Position numbers and translations under genes: made by a program. DNA of 64,000 bases from Ewingella sp. CoE-038-23 (GTDB lineage Bacteria; Pseudomonadota; Gammaproteobacteria; Enterobacterales; Enterobacteriaceae): positions 2,170,001 to 2,234,000 of the forward strand of contig NZ_JAZHOH010000001.1 of the NCBI RefSeq assembly GCF_040419245.1, given 5' to 3'. A model generated the notes under the pieces. The model ran no database searches. It saw nothing but the letters and a program-made list of their open reading frames with translations, and was not told the origin of the DNA. Positions 1-8,214 of the stretch are shown piece after piece (position 1 is the first letter of the stretch; each line of letters opens with the position of its first letter).

Positions 1-262
1 ACCGCCACAAGAGTTTAACGGGCGCAGTGGGGAAAGAGCTTCACCACTCAATTTATATACTCTGCTATTTTTTCTATAATACCTCAAGCTTTTGAGTTTA
101 TCTGTCGTCACAAAATCTCACCCTTGCATCCACTAGGATGCCTGTTTAGAACCCCGTGTAATAGATCATCTCTCAGGATTATATGACTTGCAGGCAGAGC
201 TTTTATCAGCAATCTGCCTTCAGCGACCTCCGCAATTCTTTCCCGAACCTATTTTATGCCGA
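1..262. other. Left-edge intergenic stretch
   Basis: No open reading frame with a ribosome binding site or a recognisable family is visible here. It lies downstream of mppA and presumably separates it from a gene outside the window. The only clear element nearby is the mppA terminator that follows. Confidence 0.5.
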
Positions 263-298
263 TAAAAGAAAAAGAGCGCCGTCATTGCTGGGCGCTCT
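263..298 (-). terminator. Rho-independent terminator of mppA
   Basis: Read on the minus strand, the 8-bp stem AGAGCGCC/GGCGCTCT closes a short loop and runs straight into a T-rich tract. It begins about 48 bases past the mppA stop. Confidence 0.85.
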
Positions 299-345
299 GC
301 GTATTTCCAAATCGTGGTCAATCGTTAAAAAGCTCTGGTATATAA

Positions 346-1980
346 TTAGTGCTTAAGAATGTACATTTCCTGACTGTAAGCCACGTCTTCCGGGTTGGTG
401 ATCGGATAGCCTTTCACCCAAGGTTTGATTAGGCGGCCGTTGGTGTACTGGTAGATCGGCGCGATCGGAGCCTGCTCGGCGATGATCTGCTCGGCCCGGT
501 TATAATCGTCGTTGCGGCGCGCGTCGTTGGTTTCACGGCTGGCGTCACTCACGGCTTTGTCGTAATCGGCGTTACTGAATTTGCTGATGTTACTGTTGTG
601 GGTAGAGGTCAGCAGCGACAGGAAGGTGGAGGCTTCATTGTAGTCGCCGACCCAAGAGGCGCGGATCACGTCGAAGTTGCCGGTATTGCGGCTGTCGATG
701 TAGGTTTTCCACTCCTGATTGACCAGCTTGACGTCGGCCCCCAGGGTTTTCTTCCACATTGAGGCCACGGCGATAGCAATCTTCTGGTGGCTCTCAGAGG
801 TGTTGTACAGCAGGGTAAGCTTTAGCGGCTTGTTAGGGCCATAGCCCGCCGCCGCCAGCAGCCCTTTAGCCTGCGAGTCCAGCTCTGCCTGCGAGTATTG
901 CTGGAGAATACTTTTGCTCGGCTTGAAGCCGTTAGTGACGTCCGGCGTGAAGTGATAAGCCGGTATCTCGCCGGTGCCCAAGACTTTCTCAGCAATAATT
1001 TTACGGTCGATGCTGTAGGACAGAGCCTGACGCACGCGCGGGTCATCGGTCGGCGCACGCTTGGTGTTAAACGCGTAGTAGTAAGTCCCCAGCTGGAATG
1101 GCGTGTAAACCTGCCCCGGAATGTCCTTCAGCAGCTTCTGATACTGGTCTTTCGGGAAAGATTCGGTGATGTCGATATCATCGGCCAGATAGCGTTTGGT
1201 GGCATTGGACTCTTTGTTGATCGGCACAAAGGTCACTTTGGTCAGCACCGTATGGGCGTGATCCCAGTAATGCGGATTCGGCTCGAGCACCAGCTTTTCA
1301 TTCACCACGCGGTCTTTCAGTACGAAAGCGCCGTTACCCACCATATTGCCGGGCTTGGTCCAGTCTTCACCATATTTCTCAACCGTGGCCTGATGTACCG
1401 GGAACAGGCTGAAATTCGCCAGCAGGCTGACGAAGTAAGGCACCGGGCGCTCTAACTGCACTTTCAGCTGGGTGTCGCTGACGGCGGTGACGCCAAGCTT
1501 ATCCACCGGCATTTTGCCCGCAATAATGGCGTCAGCGTTTTGAATCCCGGCCAGGCCAGCAAACCATGCGCCGGTGGACAGCCCTTTCGGGTCCACCAGT
1601 CGACGCCAGCTATAAACGAAATCTTTCGCCGTGACAGGGTCACCGTTTGACCAGCGCGCGTCTTTGCGCAGATTGAAGACGAAGGTTTGGTTGTCCTGCG
1701 TGTGCCAGCTTTCGGCGACGCCCGGCACGCTTTTGCCATTGGCATCCTGATTGACTAACCCTTCGAACAGGTCGCGCACCACCTGAGCTTCAGGCAGGCC
1801 AATGACCTTGGTCGGGTCGAGCGAGGCGGGTTCATCTTTGATATGGCGGACAATTTCTTGCTTATCGGCCAACTGGGTCCCGGCCGGAACCTGCGCGGCG
1901 CTTGCGGTTCCTAGTGACAGCGCCACTAAACCGGCGCAAAGCGAATAAGCGAAGAGATGAGACTGTTTTCCCTGAGGCAT
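346..1980 (-). CDS. mppA: Murein tripeptide-binding periplasmic protein MppA
   Basis: Solute-binding protein of the peptide ABC transporter family (SBP_bac_5), about 544 residues. In E. coli MppA captures L-Ala-D-Glu-meso-DAP in the periplasm and hands it to the Opp permease. The N-terminus has a Sec signal peptide ending near ASA-AQ, followed by the family pattern (IKDEPASLDPTK, FNLRKDARWSNGDPVTAKDF). The ATG at 1980 is chosen because GGGAG sits 6 bases upstream and it begins the signal peptide; an upstream in-frame ATG at 2031 would bury it. The sequence also resembles OppA. The name rests on the neighbours mpaA, ycjG, tpx and tyrR, which flank mppA in E. coli. Confidence 0.88.
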   Translation of the reverse strand: MPQGKQSHLFAYSLCAGLVALSLGTASAAQVPAGTQLADKQEIVRHIKDEPASLDPTKVIGLPEAQVVRDLFEGLVNQDANGKSVPGVAESWHTQDNQTFVFNLRKDARWSNGDPVTAKDFVYSWRRLVDPKGLSTGAWFAGLAGIQNADAIIAGKMPVDKLGVTAVSDTQLKVQLERPVPYFVSLLANFSLFPVHQATVEKYGEDWTKPGNMVGNGAFVLKDRVVNEKLVLEPNPHYWDHAHTVLTKVTFVPINKESNATKRYLADDIDITESFPKDQYQKLLKDIPGQVYTPFQLGTYYYAFNTKRAPTDDPRVRQALSYSIDRKIIAEKVLGTGEIPAYHFTPDVTNGFKPSKSILQQYSQAELDSQAKGLLAAAGYGPNKPLKLTLLYNTSESHQKIAIAVASMWKKTLGADVKLVNQEWKTYIDSRNTGNFDVIRASWVGDYNEASTFLSLLTSTHNSNISKFSNADYDKAVSDASRETNDARRNDDYNRAEQIIAEQAPIAPIYQYTNGRLIKPWVKGYPITNPEDVAYSQEMYILKH

Positions 1981-2211
1981 GGTCGACTCCCGACAAGCAA
2001 TTGATTTAATGATGTTACTGAGTTGTACCATTCATTGAATTCATACCCTATAAAAATTCGTTACAGATTTGTCTTGGCGCACAAAACTTCGGCAAGCCGG
2101 CGCAGTTTGCAGAAAAAAGGTGATTCGCGCCCTGCTGTAGACAATAAAACTACATTCAACGGGCAAACTGCGGTAAAAAAAGTTATTCAAACCTCTAATA
2201 ACGGAACTGTT

Positions 2212-2928
2212 ATGAGCGCCTTAATTCCCCGTCCCCTGCGCGGAAAACTCAGTAATCTTGGATTGCCCTACGGCAAGTCGCTGCTTGGCGCGCCGCTGAT
2301 CTATTTTCCGGCTGCCAAGCCCGATGCCAGTACCGGGCTGATTCTGGCGGGGACTCACGGCGATGAAACCGCCGCCGTGGTCTCGCTCTCCTGCGCGCTG
2401 CGCTCGATTAAACCCGAGCAGCTGCGCCATCACGTGGTGTTGGCGGTGAACCCTGACGGCTGCCAGCTGGGGCTGCGCGCCAATGCCAACGGGGTAGATC
2501 TCAATCGCAACTTCCCCAGCGCTAACTGGAAAAGCGGCGACACGGTTTATCGCTGGAACAGCGCGGCGCAGGAGCGTGACGTAGTGTTGTCGACTGGAGA
2601 AAAGGCTGGCTCAGAGCTGGAAACGCAGGCGCTGTGCCATTTGATCCACCAGCTTGCTCCGAAGTGGGTAGTGACGTTTCACGAGCCGCTGGCCTGCATT
2701 GAAGACCCGCACACTTCGCCGCTGGGGGCTTGGCTGGCTAACGCCTTCAGCCTGCCGCTGGTGACCAGCGTGGGTTACGCCACGCCCGGCTCTTTCGGCA
2801 GCTGGTGCGAGGACCTGGGGTTGCACTGTATTACGGCGGAATACCCGCCGGTGTCGGCGGACCACGCCAGTGAAGTCTACCTACAGGCGCTGATCGACCT
2901 GCTCACCGGCGCGGCGGACGAGCCTTAA
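2212..2928 (+). CDS. mpaA: Murein peptide amidase MpaA
   Basis: Zinc carboxypeptidase of family M14, 238 residues (E. coli MpaA about 242). It cleaves the gamma-D-Glu-DAP bond of murein tripeptide in the cytoplasm, giving L-Ala-D-Glu and diaminopimelate. The metal-binding set is visible: H and E in THGDET, a later H in TFHEP, the substrate-binding NRNFP stretch, and a late Glu in AEYPP as the likely catalytic acid. The ATG at 2212 follows a modest GGA; an upstream frame extension to 2023 lacks family similarity. It diverges from mppA and converges on ycjG with only 5 bases between stops. Confidence 0.92.
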   Translation: MSALIPRPLRGKLSNLGLPYGKSLLGAPLIYFPAAKPDASTGLILAGTHGDETAAVVSLSCALRSIKPEQLRHHVVLAVNPDGCQLGLRANANGVDLNRNFPSANWKSGDTVYRWNSAAQERDVVLSTGEKAGSELETQALCHLIHQLAPKWVVTFHEPLACIEDPHTSPLGAWLANAFSLPLVTSVGYATPGSFGSWCEDLGLHCITAEYPPVSADHASEVYLQALIDLLTGAADEP

Positions 2929-2933
2929 CTTTT

Positions 2934-3914
2934 TTACTGGGCGGAGCCTGCGAGGTCAATCACTCCGCAGTGGAAAGCCAGCGGCGGATCGACGTCCTGC
3001 GCGAGCCAGGTTGGGCCGTCGAGGTCAACAAACTTCGCCCCGGCGGCCAGCGGCAGCGCGGCGCGCACCGCCCGTGACGTACACAACATGCAGCCCAGCA
3101 TGATGTCAAAACCTAGCGCATGGGCCCCTGACGCCAGCCTTAGCGCCTCGGTCAACCCGCCGGTTTTATCCAGCTTGATGTTGACCATTTCATAGCGACC
3201 TTGCAGCGCCTCTAGCCCTTCCAGCGTGTGACAGCTTTCATCGGCACAAATTGGCAGTGGATGGATGAAGTTCTCCAGCGCGGAGTCCTGCCCGGCGGGA
3301 AGTGGCTGCTCAAGCATCATGACGCCTAAATCCGCCAGCAGCTGGCAGCGCGACGCCAGCCCTTCGCTCTGCCACGACTCATTGGCATCAACGATTAACG
3401 TCGCGTGCGGCACGGCGCTGCGGATCGCCACCATGCGCTCGGCAATCATGCGATCGTCAAGTTTCACTTTCAGCAGGGTTGCGCCGTTTTTCTGGTGCGT
3501 TAAGGCGGCGGCGGCCATCGCCTCGGGGGCATCCACGCTTAGGGTCTGGGCCATGCTGATGGAGGAAAGCGGCTCAATGCCGGTGAGATCCCAAAGGCTG
3601 CGCCCGGTCTGCTGACTCTCCAAATTCCACAGCGCGCAGTCGAGGGCGTTGCGCGCCGCTCCGGCGGGCAGCAGGCGCTGTAGCTCGTCGCGGCTGGCGC
3701 CCTGCTCGATAGCGGGCAGCACGCTGGCTATCTGCTCCATGACGCTGGTTTCGCTTTCGCCATAGCGCGGATAAGGGGTGCATTCGCCGACGCCGCGCAC
3801 GCCATTGTGTTCAATTTCTACCGTGACCACTCTCGCCTCGGTTCGACTCCCGCGTGAAATGACAAAGGCCGTGTGTAACGGCCAGGCTTCTGGATAAAAG
3901 CGCACACTTCTCAT
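2934..3914 (-). CDS. ycjG: L-Ala-D/L-Glu epimerase
   Basis: Enolase-superfamily (muconate lactonizing subgroup) dipeptide epimerase, 326 residues. It interconverts L-Ala-D-Glu and L-Ala-L-Glu so that the murein dipeptide released by MpaA can be hydrolysed and reused. Active-site motifs are all present: KVKLD (Lys pair), VDANES, MLEQPLP and CADES (three metal acids) and NIKLDKTGG (second Lys). The ATG at 3914 has GGGAG 5 bases upstream; a TTG four codons earlier is less likely. Confidence 0.93.
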   Translation of the reverse strand: MRSVRFYPEAWPLHTAFVISRGSRTEARVVTVEIEHNGVRGVGECTPYPRYGESETSVMEQIASVLPAIEQGASRDELQRLLPAGAARNALDCALWNLESQQTGRSLWDLTGIEPLSSISMAQTLSVDAPEAMAAAALTHQKNGATLLKVKLDDRMIAERMVAIRSAVPHATLIVDANESWQSEGLASRCQLLADLGVMMLEQPLPAGQDSALENFIHPLPICADESCHTLEGLEALQGRYEMVNIKLDKTGGLTEALRLASGAHALGFDIMLGCMLCTSRAVRAALPLAAGAKFVDLDGPTWLAQDVDPPLAFHCGVIDLAGSAQ

Positions 3915-4191
3915 AACGGCTCCCAATTTTCCTCTGCCACCTTCGGCCCATGCTCAAAGGTTTAACACCGCGTCTCTTTTTCCAAAGTAGTTGAAATTGG
4001 CGCTTTTCAGCAAGTCACAAAATGACCTGAAGTTAATTTGGATCAGTAACTTGGGATATCGCGCACAGCCCGCGCGGCTTCGCCCAAAACTTCGACGGGA
4101 AAACAATTATTTAGCAAACTTTATATATCCAATTCACAATTGTTATCCTAAACTGAGGGCCGTTTGTCTCATCTGTACAAAGGAAAATATT

Positions 4192-4695
4192 ATGACCCAG
4201 ACAGTACATTTTCAGAGCAACCCGGTTAGCGTTGCTGGCCAAATCCCACAGGTCGGCGATAACGTTAAGCCTTTTACTTTACTCGCAAAAGATCTCTCTG
4301 ATGTCAGCCTGAGCAGTTTTGTCGGTAAACGCAAGGTGCTGAACATCTTCCCAAGCATTGATACCGGCGTTTGTGCGGCTTCCGTGCGTAAATTCAACCA
4401 GTTGGCGGGCGAAGTAGACAACACCGTGGTGCTGTGTATTTCTTCCGACCTGCCGTTCGCGCAGTCACGCTTCTGCGGCGCGGAAGGCCTGTCAAACGTA
4501 GTTACCCTCTCCACCCTGCGTGGCGGCGAGTTCAAGAATGACTACGGCGTGGCGATCACCGATGGCCCATTGGCGGGTCTGACTGCCCGTGCCGTTATCG
4601 TTCTGGATGGTCAGGACAACGTGCTGCACAGTGAGCTGGTTAACGAAATCACCACTGAACCTAATTACGAAGCTGCCCTGGCCGTACTGAAATAG
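4192..4695 (+). CDS. tpx: Thiol peroxidase Tpx
   Basis: Atypical 2-Cys peroxiredoxin, 167 residues, the same length as E. coli Tpx. It reduces lipid and other hydroperoxides with thioredoxin as donor. The peroxidatic Cys61 (DTGVCAASV) and resolving Cys95 (RFCGAEG) are in the canonical positions. The ATG at 4192 follows AAAGGA at good spacing; a longer upstream frame is AT-rich leader. It is convergent with tyrR, as in E. coli. Confidence 0.97.
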   Translation: MTQTVHFQSNPVSVAGQIPQVGDNVKPFTLLAKDLSDVSLSSFVGKRKVLNIFPSIDTGVCAASVRKFNQLAGEVDNTVVLCISSDLPFAQSRFCGAEGLSNVVTLSTLRGGEFKNDYGVAITDGPLAGLTARAVIVLDGQDNVLHSELVNEITTEPNYEAALAVLK

Positions 4696-4722
4696 TCTGC
4701 CCTGGCCTAAGGCTTACAAGAC

Positions 4723-4750
4723 AAAGCCCTGCGTTTGCAGGGCTTTTTTA
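4723..4750 (+). terminator. Terminator of tpx
   Basis: Stem AAAGCCCTGC/GCAGGGCTTT with a 4-base loop followed by a run of T. The A-rich left arm may also stop tyrR transcripts arriving from the right. Confidence 0.88.
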
Positions 4751-4777
4751 TGGTTTTGTTAAAGCTGAATACGGCGA

Positions 4778-6346
4778 TTATTCGTCGCTGCCGTCGGGCT
4801 TGCGGCTGCTCAGGCCGTACTCGCGCAGCTTGTTGGCAATCGCGGTGTGGGAGACGCCAAGGCGTTTCGCCAGCTTACGTGTACTTGGATAAGTGCGATA
4901 AAGCCGGGTTAACACCGAACGCTCGAAACGCTTGCTGATGTCGTCCAGCGAGCCGTTCAGCGCCTCTTCCCCCAGCGCCACTTCGGCATCAAAGTCAGGC
5001 AGAACCACGTCCTGCGGGCGCAGCTCGCCGCCTTCTAACTGGGTTAACGCCCGGTAAATGGCGTTTTTCAGTTGGCGAACGTTGCCCGGCCAGCCGTAGT
5101 GCGTGAGGTAATTGGCCAGTTGGGAAGAGAGTTTCGGACGCGGCATCCCCTGCTCGTCGGAGAAACGCGCCACGAACAGCTCGGTGAGCGGCATCACGTC
5201 GGCCTGACGTTCGCGCAGCGGCGGCAGCGTCACGGTGAGCACGTTGAGGCGATAATAGAGATCCTCGCGGAATTCGCCGCGCTGTACCAGCTCCACCAGA
5301 TTCTTCTGGGTGGCGCACATCACGCGCACATCCACTTTCACCTCATGCTCTTCACCCACGCGACGGAAAGTGCCGTCATTCAGGAAGCGCAGCAGCTTGA
5401 TCTGCATTCTTGGCGACATTTCGCCGATTTCATCCAGCAACACCGAGCCGCCGTTAGCCTGCTCGAAGAAGCCTTTTTTGCCTTCTACCGCGTTTGGGTA
5501 AGCCCCGGCGGCGTAGCCAAACAGCTCACTCTCCACCACTTCGTCCGGCAGCGAGGCGCAGTTCAAGCCGAGGAACGGCTTCTTGCCGCGCGCGCTGCGC
5601 AGATGGCAGGCGTGGGCCAGTAAATCCTTGCCGGTGCCGGTATCGCCGACAATCAGCAGCGGCGCATCGAGCATCGCCAGCTTGCGCGCCTGCTCCAACA
5701 CCTGACGCATTTTGCTGCTCACCGCCACAATGTGGTCAAACTCGCTGTCATCGTTAACGGTTAAGTCTTGCAGCTGGCGGCCCATGCGCGCCGTGGATTT
5801 GAGCATCACCACCGCGCCGACCATTTCGCTGGCCTGCTGCTCGTCGTTTAGCTCAATCGGCGTCAGGTCCATCAGGAAATCCTGACTGCGGATCACCACT
5901 CGCTCGGAGTGCGGGCGGCTGGATTCACTCTCCAGCCAGCGGGTAATGTTATAGCCGGTGATCAGGCTGGCGGCGGGCTGTTGGCGAATTTTGTCTTCGT
6001 CCATTTCAAACAGCGCCAGCGCGGCCGGGTTGGCAAGATCAACCTTGCCTTTCATATCGATGGAGAACACCGGTTCTGGCATGGAAACCAGTAAGGCGCG
6101 CAGCGCACGGTGCTCGCGTTCGGAAGGCATGAATGCCACGGTGCGGACATCGGTGACGCCGTCGATGCGCCGGATCTCGGCCATCAGCGCACGGAAAGTG
6201 TCAAAATCCAGTTGGGAGAAATTAAGGTAAATACGACCACTGGCCGCAATCTCAATGCCGCGCAGATCAATGCTACGCAGAACCAATAAATCGAGTAACT
6301 CTCGGGCAAGACCCAAGCGGTCTTCGCAAAAAACTTCCAGACGCAT
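4778..6346 (-). CDS. tyrR: Aromatic amino acid regulator TyrR
   Basis: Transcription factor of 522 residues (E. coli 513) controlling aromatic amino acid synthesis and transport. Domains in order: N-terminal ACT (about 1-70), PAS (about 78-190), AAA+ (about 205-430) with Walker A GDTGTGKD and Walker B LLDEIGEM, then a C-terminal helix-turn-helix around SHTAIANKLREYGL. The GAFTGA loop of sigma-54 activators is replaced by AAGAYP, as expected for TyrR, which works with sigma-70. AAGG precedes the ATG. A TyrR-box-like element upstream suggests self-control. Confidence 0.97.
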   Translation of the reverse strand: MRLEVFCEDRLGLARELLDLLVLRSIDLRGIEIAASGRIYLNFSQLDFDTFRALMAEIRRIDGVTDVRTVAFMPSEREHRALRALLVSMPEPVFSIDMKGKVDLANPAALALFEMDEDKIRQQPAASLITGYNITRWLESESSRPHSERVVIRSQDFLMDLTPIELNDEQQASEMVGAVVMLKSTARMGRQLQDLTVNDDSEFDHIVAVSSKMRQVLEQARKLAMLDAPLLIVGDTGTGKDLLAHACHLRSARGKKPFLGLNCASLPDEVVESELFGYAAGAYPNAVEGKKGFFEQANGGSVLLDEIGEMSPRMQIKLLRFLNDGTFRRVGEEHEVKVDVRVMCATQKNLVELVQRGEFREDLYYRLNVLTVTLPPLRERQADVMPLTELFVARFSDEQGMPRPKLSSQLANYLTHYGWPGNVRQLKNAIYRALTQLEGGELRPQDVVLPDFDAEVALGEEALNGSLDDISKRFERSVLTRLYRTYPSTRKLAKRLGVSHTAIANKLREYGLSSRKPDGSDE

Positions 6347-6423
6347 CAGTGTTGACCTTTTTCTGCCGGTGCGGAAATCGCTGGTGAGAATAATACTCTC
6401 TCAAGTACAGCGGAAGAAGAGAC

Positions 6424-6441
6424 TGTCACAAAATGTTGACA
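6424..6441. promoter_or_regulatory. Candidate TyrR box upstream of tyrR
   Basis: TGTCACAAAATGTTGACA matches the TGTAAA-N6-TTTACA TyrR operator at 9 of 12 defined positions with exact 18-bp geometry. It lies about 80 bp upstream of the tyrR start. In E. coli tyrR is autoregulated through such a box. The site assignment is inference from pattern and position. Confidence 0.5.
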
Positions 6442-6602
6442 GAAAATTGTAATAATTAGCAGAAAAATCTTAGGACAAGACTCAATTATCTTCAATTTTT
6501 GAAAATATGTTCAAAAGCTGAGCAGTGCCGCCCTCGTACCATTGGCAAAAATTATCTGCTAACATCGGCTGCTGATTTCACCGTCTAAAATGGTTCCCGA
6601 CT

Positions 6603-7412
6603 ATGAAGTTCGTCTCCTTTAATATCAACGGATTGCGCGCACGTCCGCACCAACTTGCCGCCCTTATAGAGCAACATCAGCCAGACGTTATCGGCCTGCA
6701 AGAAACCAAAGTGCATGACGATATGTTCCCGCTGGAAGAGGTTAGCCAGCATGGCTATCACGTTTTCTATCATGGCCAGAAAGGTCATTACGGCGTGGCG
6801 ATGCTCACCAAGCAGGAGCCGGTTGCCGTGCGCCGTGGCTTCCCGGGCGACGAAGAAGACGCCCAGCGCCGCATCATCATGGCGGATATCGAAACCCCGC
6901 AGGGCCTGCTGACCGTGATTAACGGCTACTTCCCGCAGGGTGAAAGTCGTGACCACCCGACCAAATTCCCCGCCAAAGCGCGTTTCTATCAGGATTTGCA
7001 GGACTACCTGACAAATCACCTGTCGGTGCAAAATCCGGTGCTGGTGATGGGCGATGTGAACATCAGCCCGACCGATTTGGATATCGGCATTGGCGAAGAC
7101 AGCCGCAAACGCTGGCTGCGCACCGGCAAGTGCTCCTTCTTGCCAGAAGAGCGCGAGTGGATGGATCGCCTGAAAGGCTGGGGCTTGGTGGATACTTTCC
7201 GCTTCGCCAACCCAGAGGTGAACGATCGGTTCTCGTGGTTCGACTATCGCTCAAAAGGCTTTGACGAAAATCGCGGCCTGCGAATCGACCTGCTGTTAGC
7301 CAGCACCCCGCTGGCGGCGCGCTGCATCGCCACAGGCATCGATTACGACATTCGTGGGATGGAGAAGCCTTCCGACCACGCGCCGGTGTGGGCCGAATTC
7401 GACCTGAAATGA
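6603..7412 (+). CDS. xthA: Exodeoxyribonuclease III
   Basis: AP endonuclease/3'-5' exonuclease of the EEP superfamily, 269 residues (E. coli 268), acting in base excision repair. Family motifs are intact: [22 protein letters not shown] with the metal-binding Glu, VMGDVNISP, and the C-terminal SDHAP catalytic His. Its stop codon overlaps the nudG start in an ATGA arrangement, so repair and nucleotide-pool cleansing are translated together. The leader is shared with divergent tyrR. Confidence 0.97.
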   Translation: MKFVSFNINGLRARPHQLAALIEQHQPDVIGLQETKVHDDMFPLEEVSQHGYHVFYHGQKGHYGVAMLTKQEPVAVRRGFPGDEEDAQRRIIMADIETPQGLLTVINGYFPQGESRDHPTKFPAKARFYQDLQDYLTNHLSVQNPVLVMGDVNISPTDLDIGIGEDSRKRWLRTGKCSFLPEEREWMDRLKGWGLVDTFRFANPEVNDRFSWFDYRSKGFDENRGLRIDLLLASTPLAARCIATGIDYDIRGMEKPSDHAPVWAEFDLK

Positions 7413-7816
7413 CCGACCAGGCGGCTTTGCCGATAGTGGATGTGGTGGCGGCGATCATTGAGCGGGATGGCAACATTCTGCTGGCTCGCCGCGACGCCTC
7501 CAGCGATCAGGCAGGCCTGTGGGAGTTCCCCGGTGGCAAAGTTGAAGCCGGGGAAACTCAGCCGCAGGCGCTAGTTCGTGAGTTGCAGGAAGAGATGGCC
7601 ATCGATGTACAGGTGGAAGCTTGGGTTGCCAGCCACGACACTCTCCAGACGGCGCGAGTCATTCGCCTGCACGCGTGGCGAGTTTCAGCCTTCCAAGGTG
7701 ACATTACGTTACGTTGTCACTCGGAATATGTTTGGGTGACGCCGCAACAGGCGTTTAGCTACGCGCTGGCCCCGCCCGATGTCCCCTTGCTGGAAGCCTA
7801 CTGCGCCACGCTTTAA
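7409..7816 (+). CDS. nudG: CTP pyrophosphohydrolase NudG
   Basis: Nudix hydrolase of 135 residues, exactly the E. coli length, that removes oxidised pyrimidine nucleotides such as 5-hydroxy-CTP. The Nudix box reads [10 protein letters not shown]...RELQEEMAI. The catalytic REUxEE core is present, but the usual Gly near the end of the box is Ala. The ATG at 7409 overlaps the xthA stop by 4 bases; an alternative upstream ATG at 7388 lies well inside xthA. Confidence 0.92.
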   Translation: MTDQAALPIVDVVAAIIERDGNILLARRDASSDQAGLWEFPGGKVEAGETQPQALVRELQEEMAIDVQVEAWVASHDTLQTARVIRLHAWRVSAFQGDITLRCHSEYVWVTPQQAFSYALAPPDVPLLEAYCATL

Positions 7817-7851
7817 GGCTAAGTTTATAGAGACTCTGTTCATAAAGACTC

Positions 7852-7877
7852 AGGGCGCCCTCTCGGCGCCCTTTTGC
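7852..7877 (+). terminator. Terminator of xthA-nudG
   Basis: Stem AGGGCGCC/GGCGCCCT, loop of 5, then TTTTGCTATT. Confidence 0.85.
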
Positions 7878-7908
7878 TATTCACTGATCACTTGCAGAAC
7901 GGCTGGCG

Positions 7909-8214
7909 TTACTTCTTCATCCGTTCCCATTTCAAATCGTTAGTGCCCACCACCTGCGGGTCGCGCACGCACTGCAATACAATGCTGTCTGCTGTTACCA
8001 CCGCCCCTTCGGTGTAGCTTTTGTTATTGTAAATGCAGCAGTTATGACAGGTCGGCGCGCTGTTTTGATTGGCATTGGCGCTGTTCTCCCACACCTGCGG
8101 CGGCAGGGGTACCACGATATCTGCACCATTGCCGATGCCAGGACGATTGGCCATCGCGGGCGCGGCCAGCAGCAGCGAACTGCCCAACACGGCCATTATC
8201 AGTTTATTCATCAT
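7909..8214 (-). CDS. ynjH: YnjH-family small secreted protein (DUF1496)
   Basis: A 101-residue protein with a signal peptide ([21 protein letters not shown]) and a short mature domain carrying CHNCC and a further Cys in VLQCVRD, which suggests disulfides or metal binding. Function unknown. The start at 8214 is preferred because AAGGA lies 8 bases upstream. The start overlaps the last 11 bases of topB, so the two are probably translationally coupled. A second ATG follows immediately at 8211. Confidence 0.82.
   Translation of the reverse strand: MMNKLIMAVLGSSLLLAAPAMANRPGIGNGADIVVPLPPQVWENSANANQNSAPTCHNCCIYNNKSYTEGAVVTADSIVLQCVRDPQVVGTNDLKWERMKK

Noticed and set aside
898-1455. Long open frame antisense to mppA
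   Set aside because: Opposite-strand shadow of a high-GC gene; no ribosome binding site and no family resemblance.
5072-5623. 183-codon frame antisense to tyrR
   Set aside because: Shadow of the conserved AAA+ coding sequence; composition follows the tyrR codon pattern.
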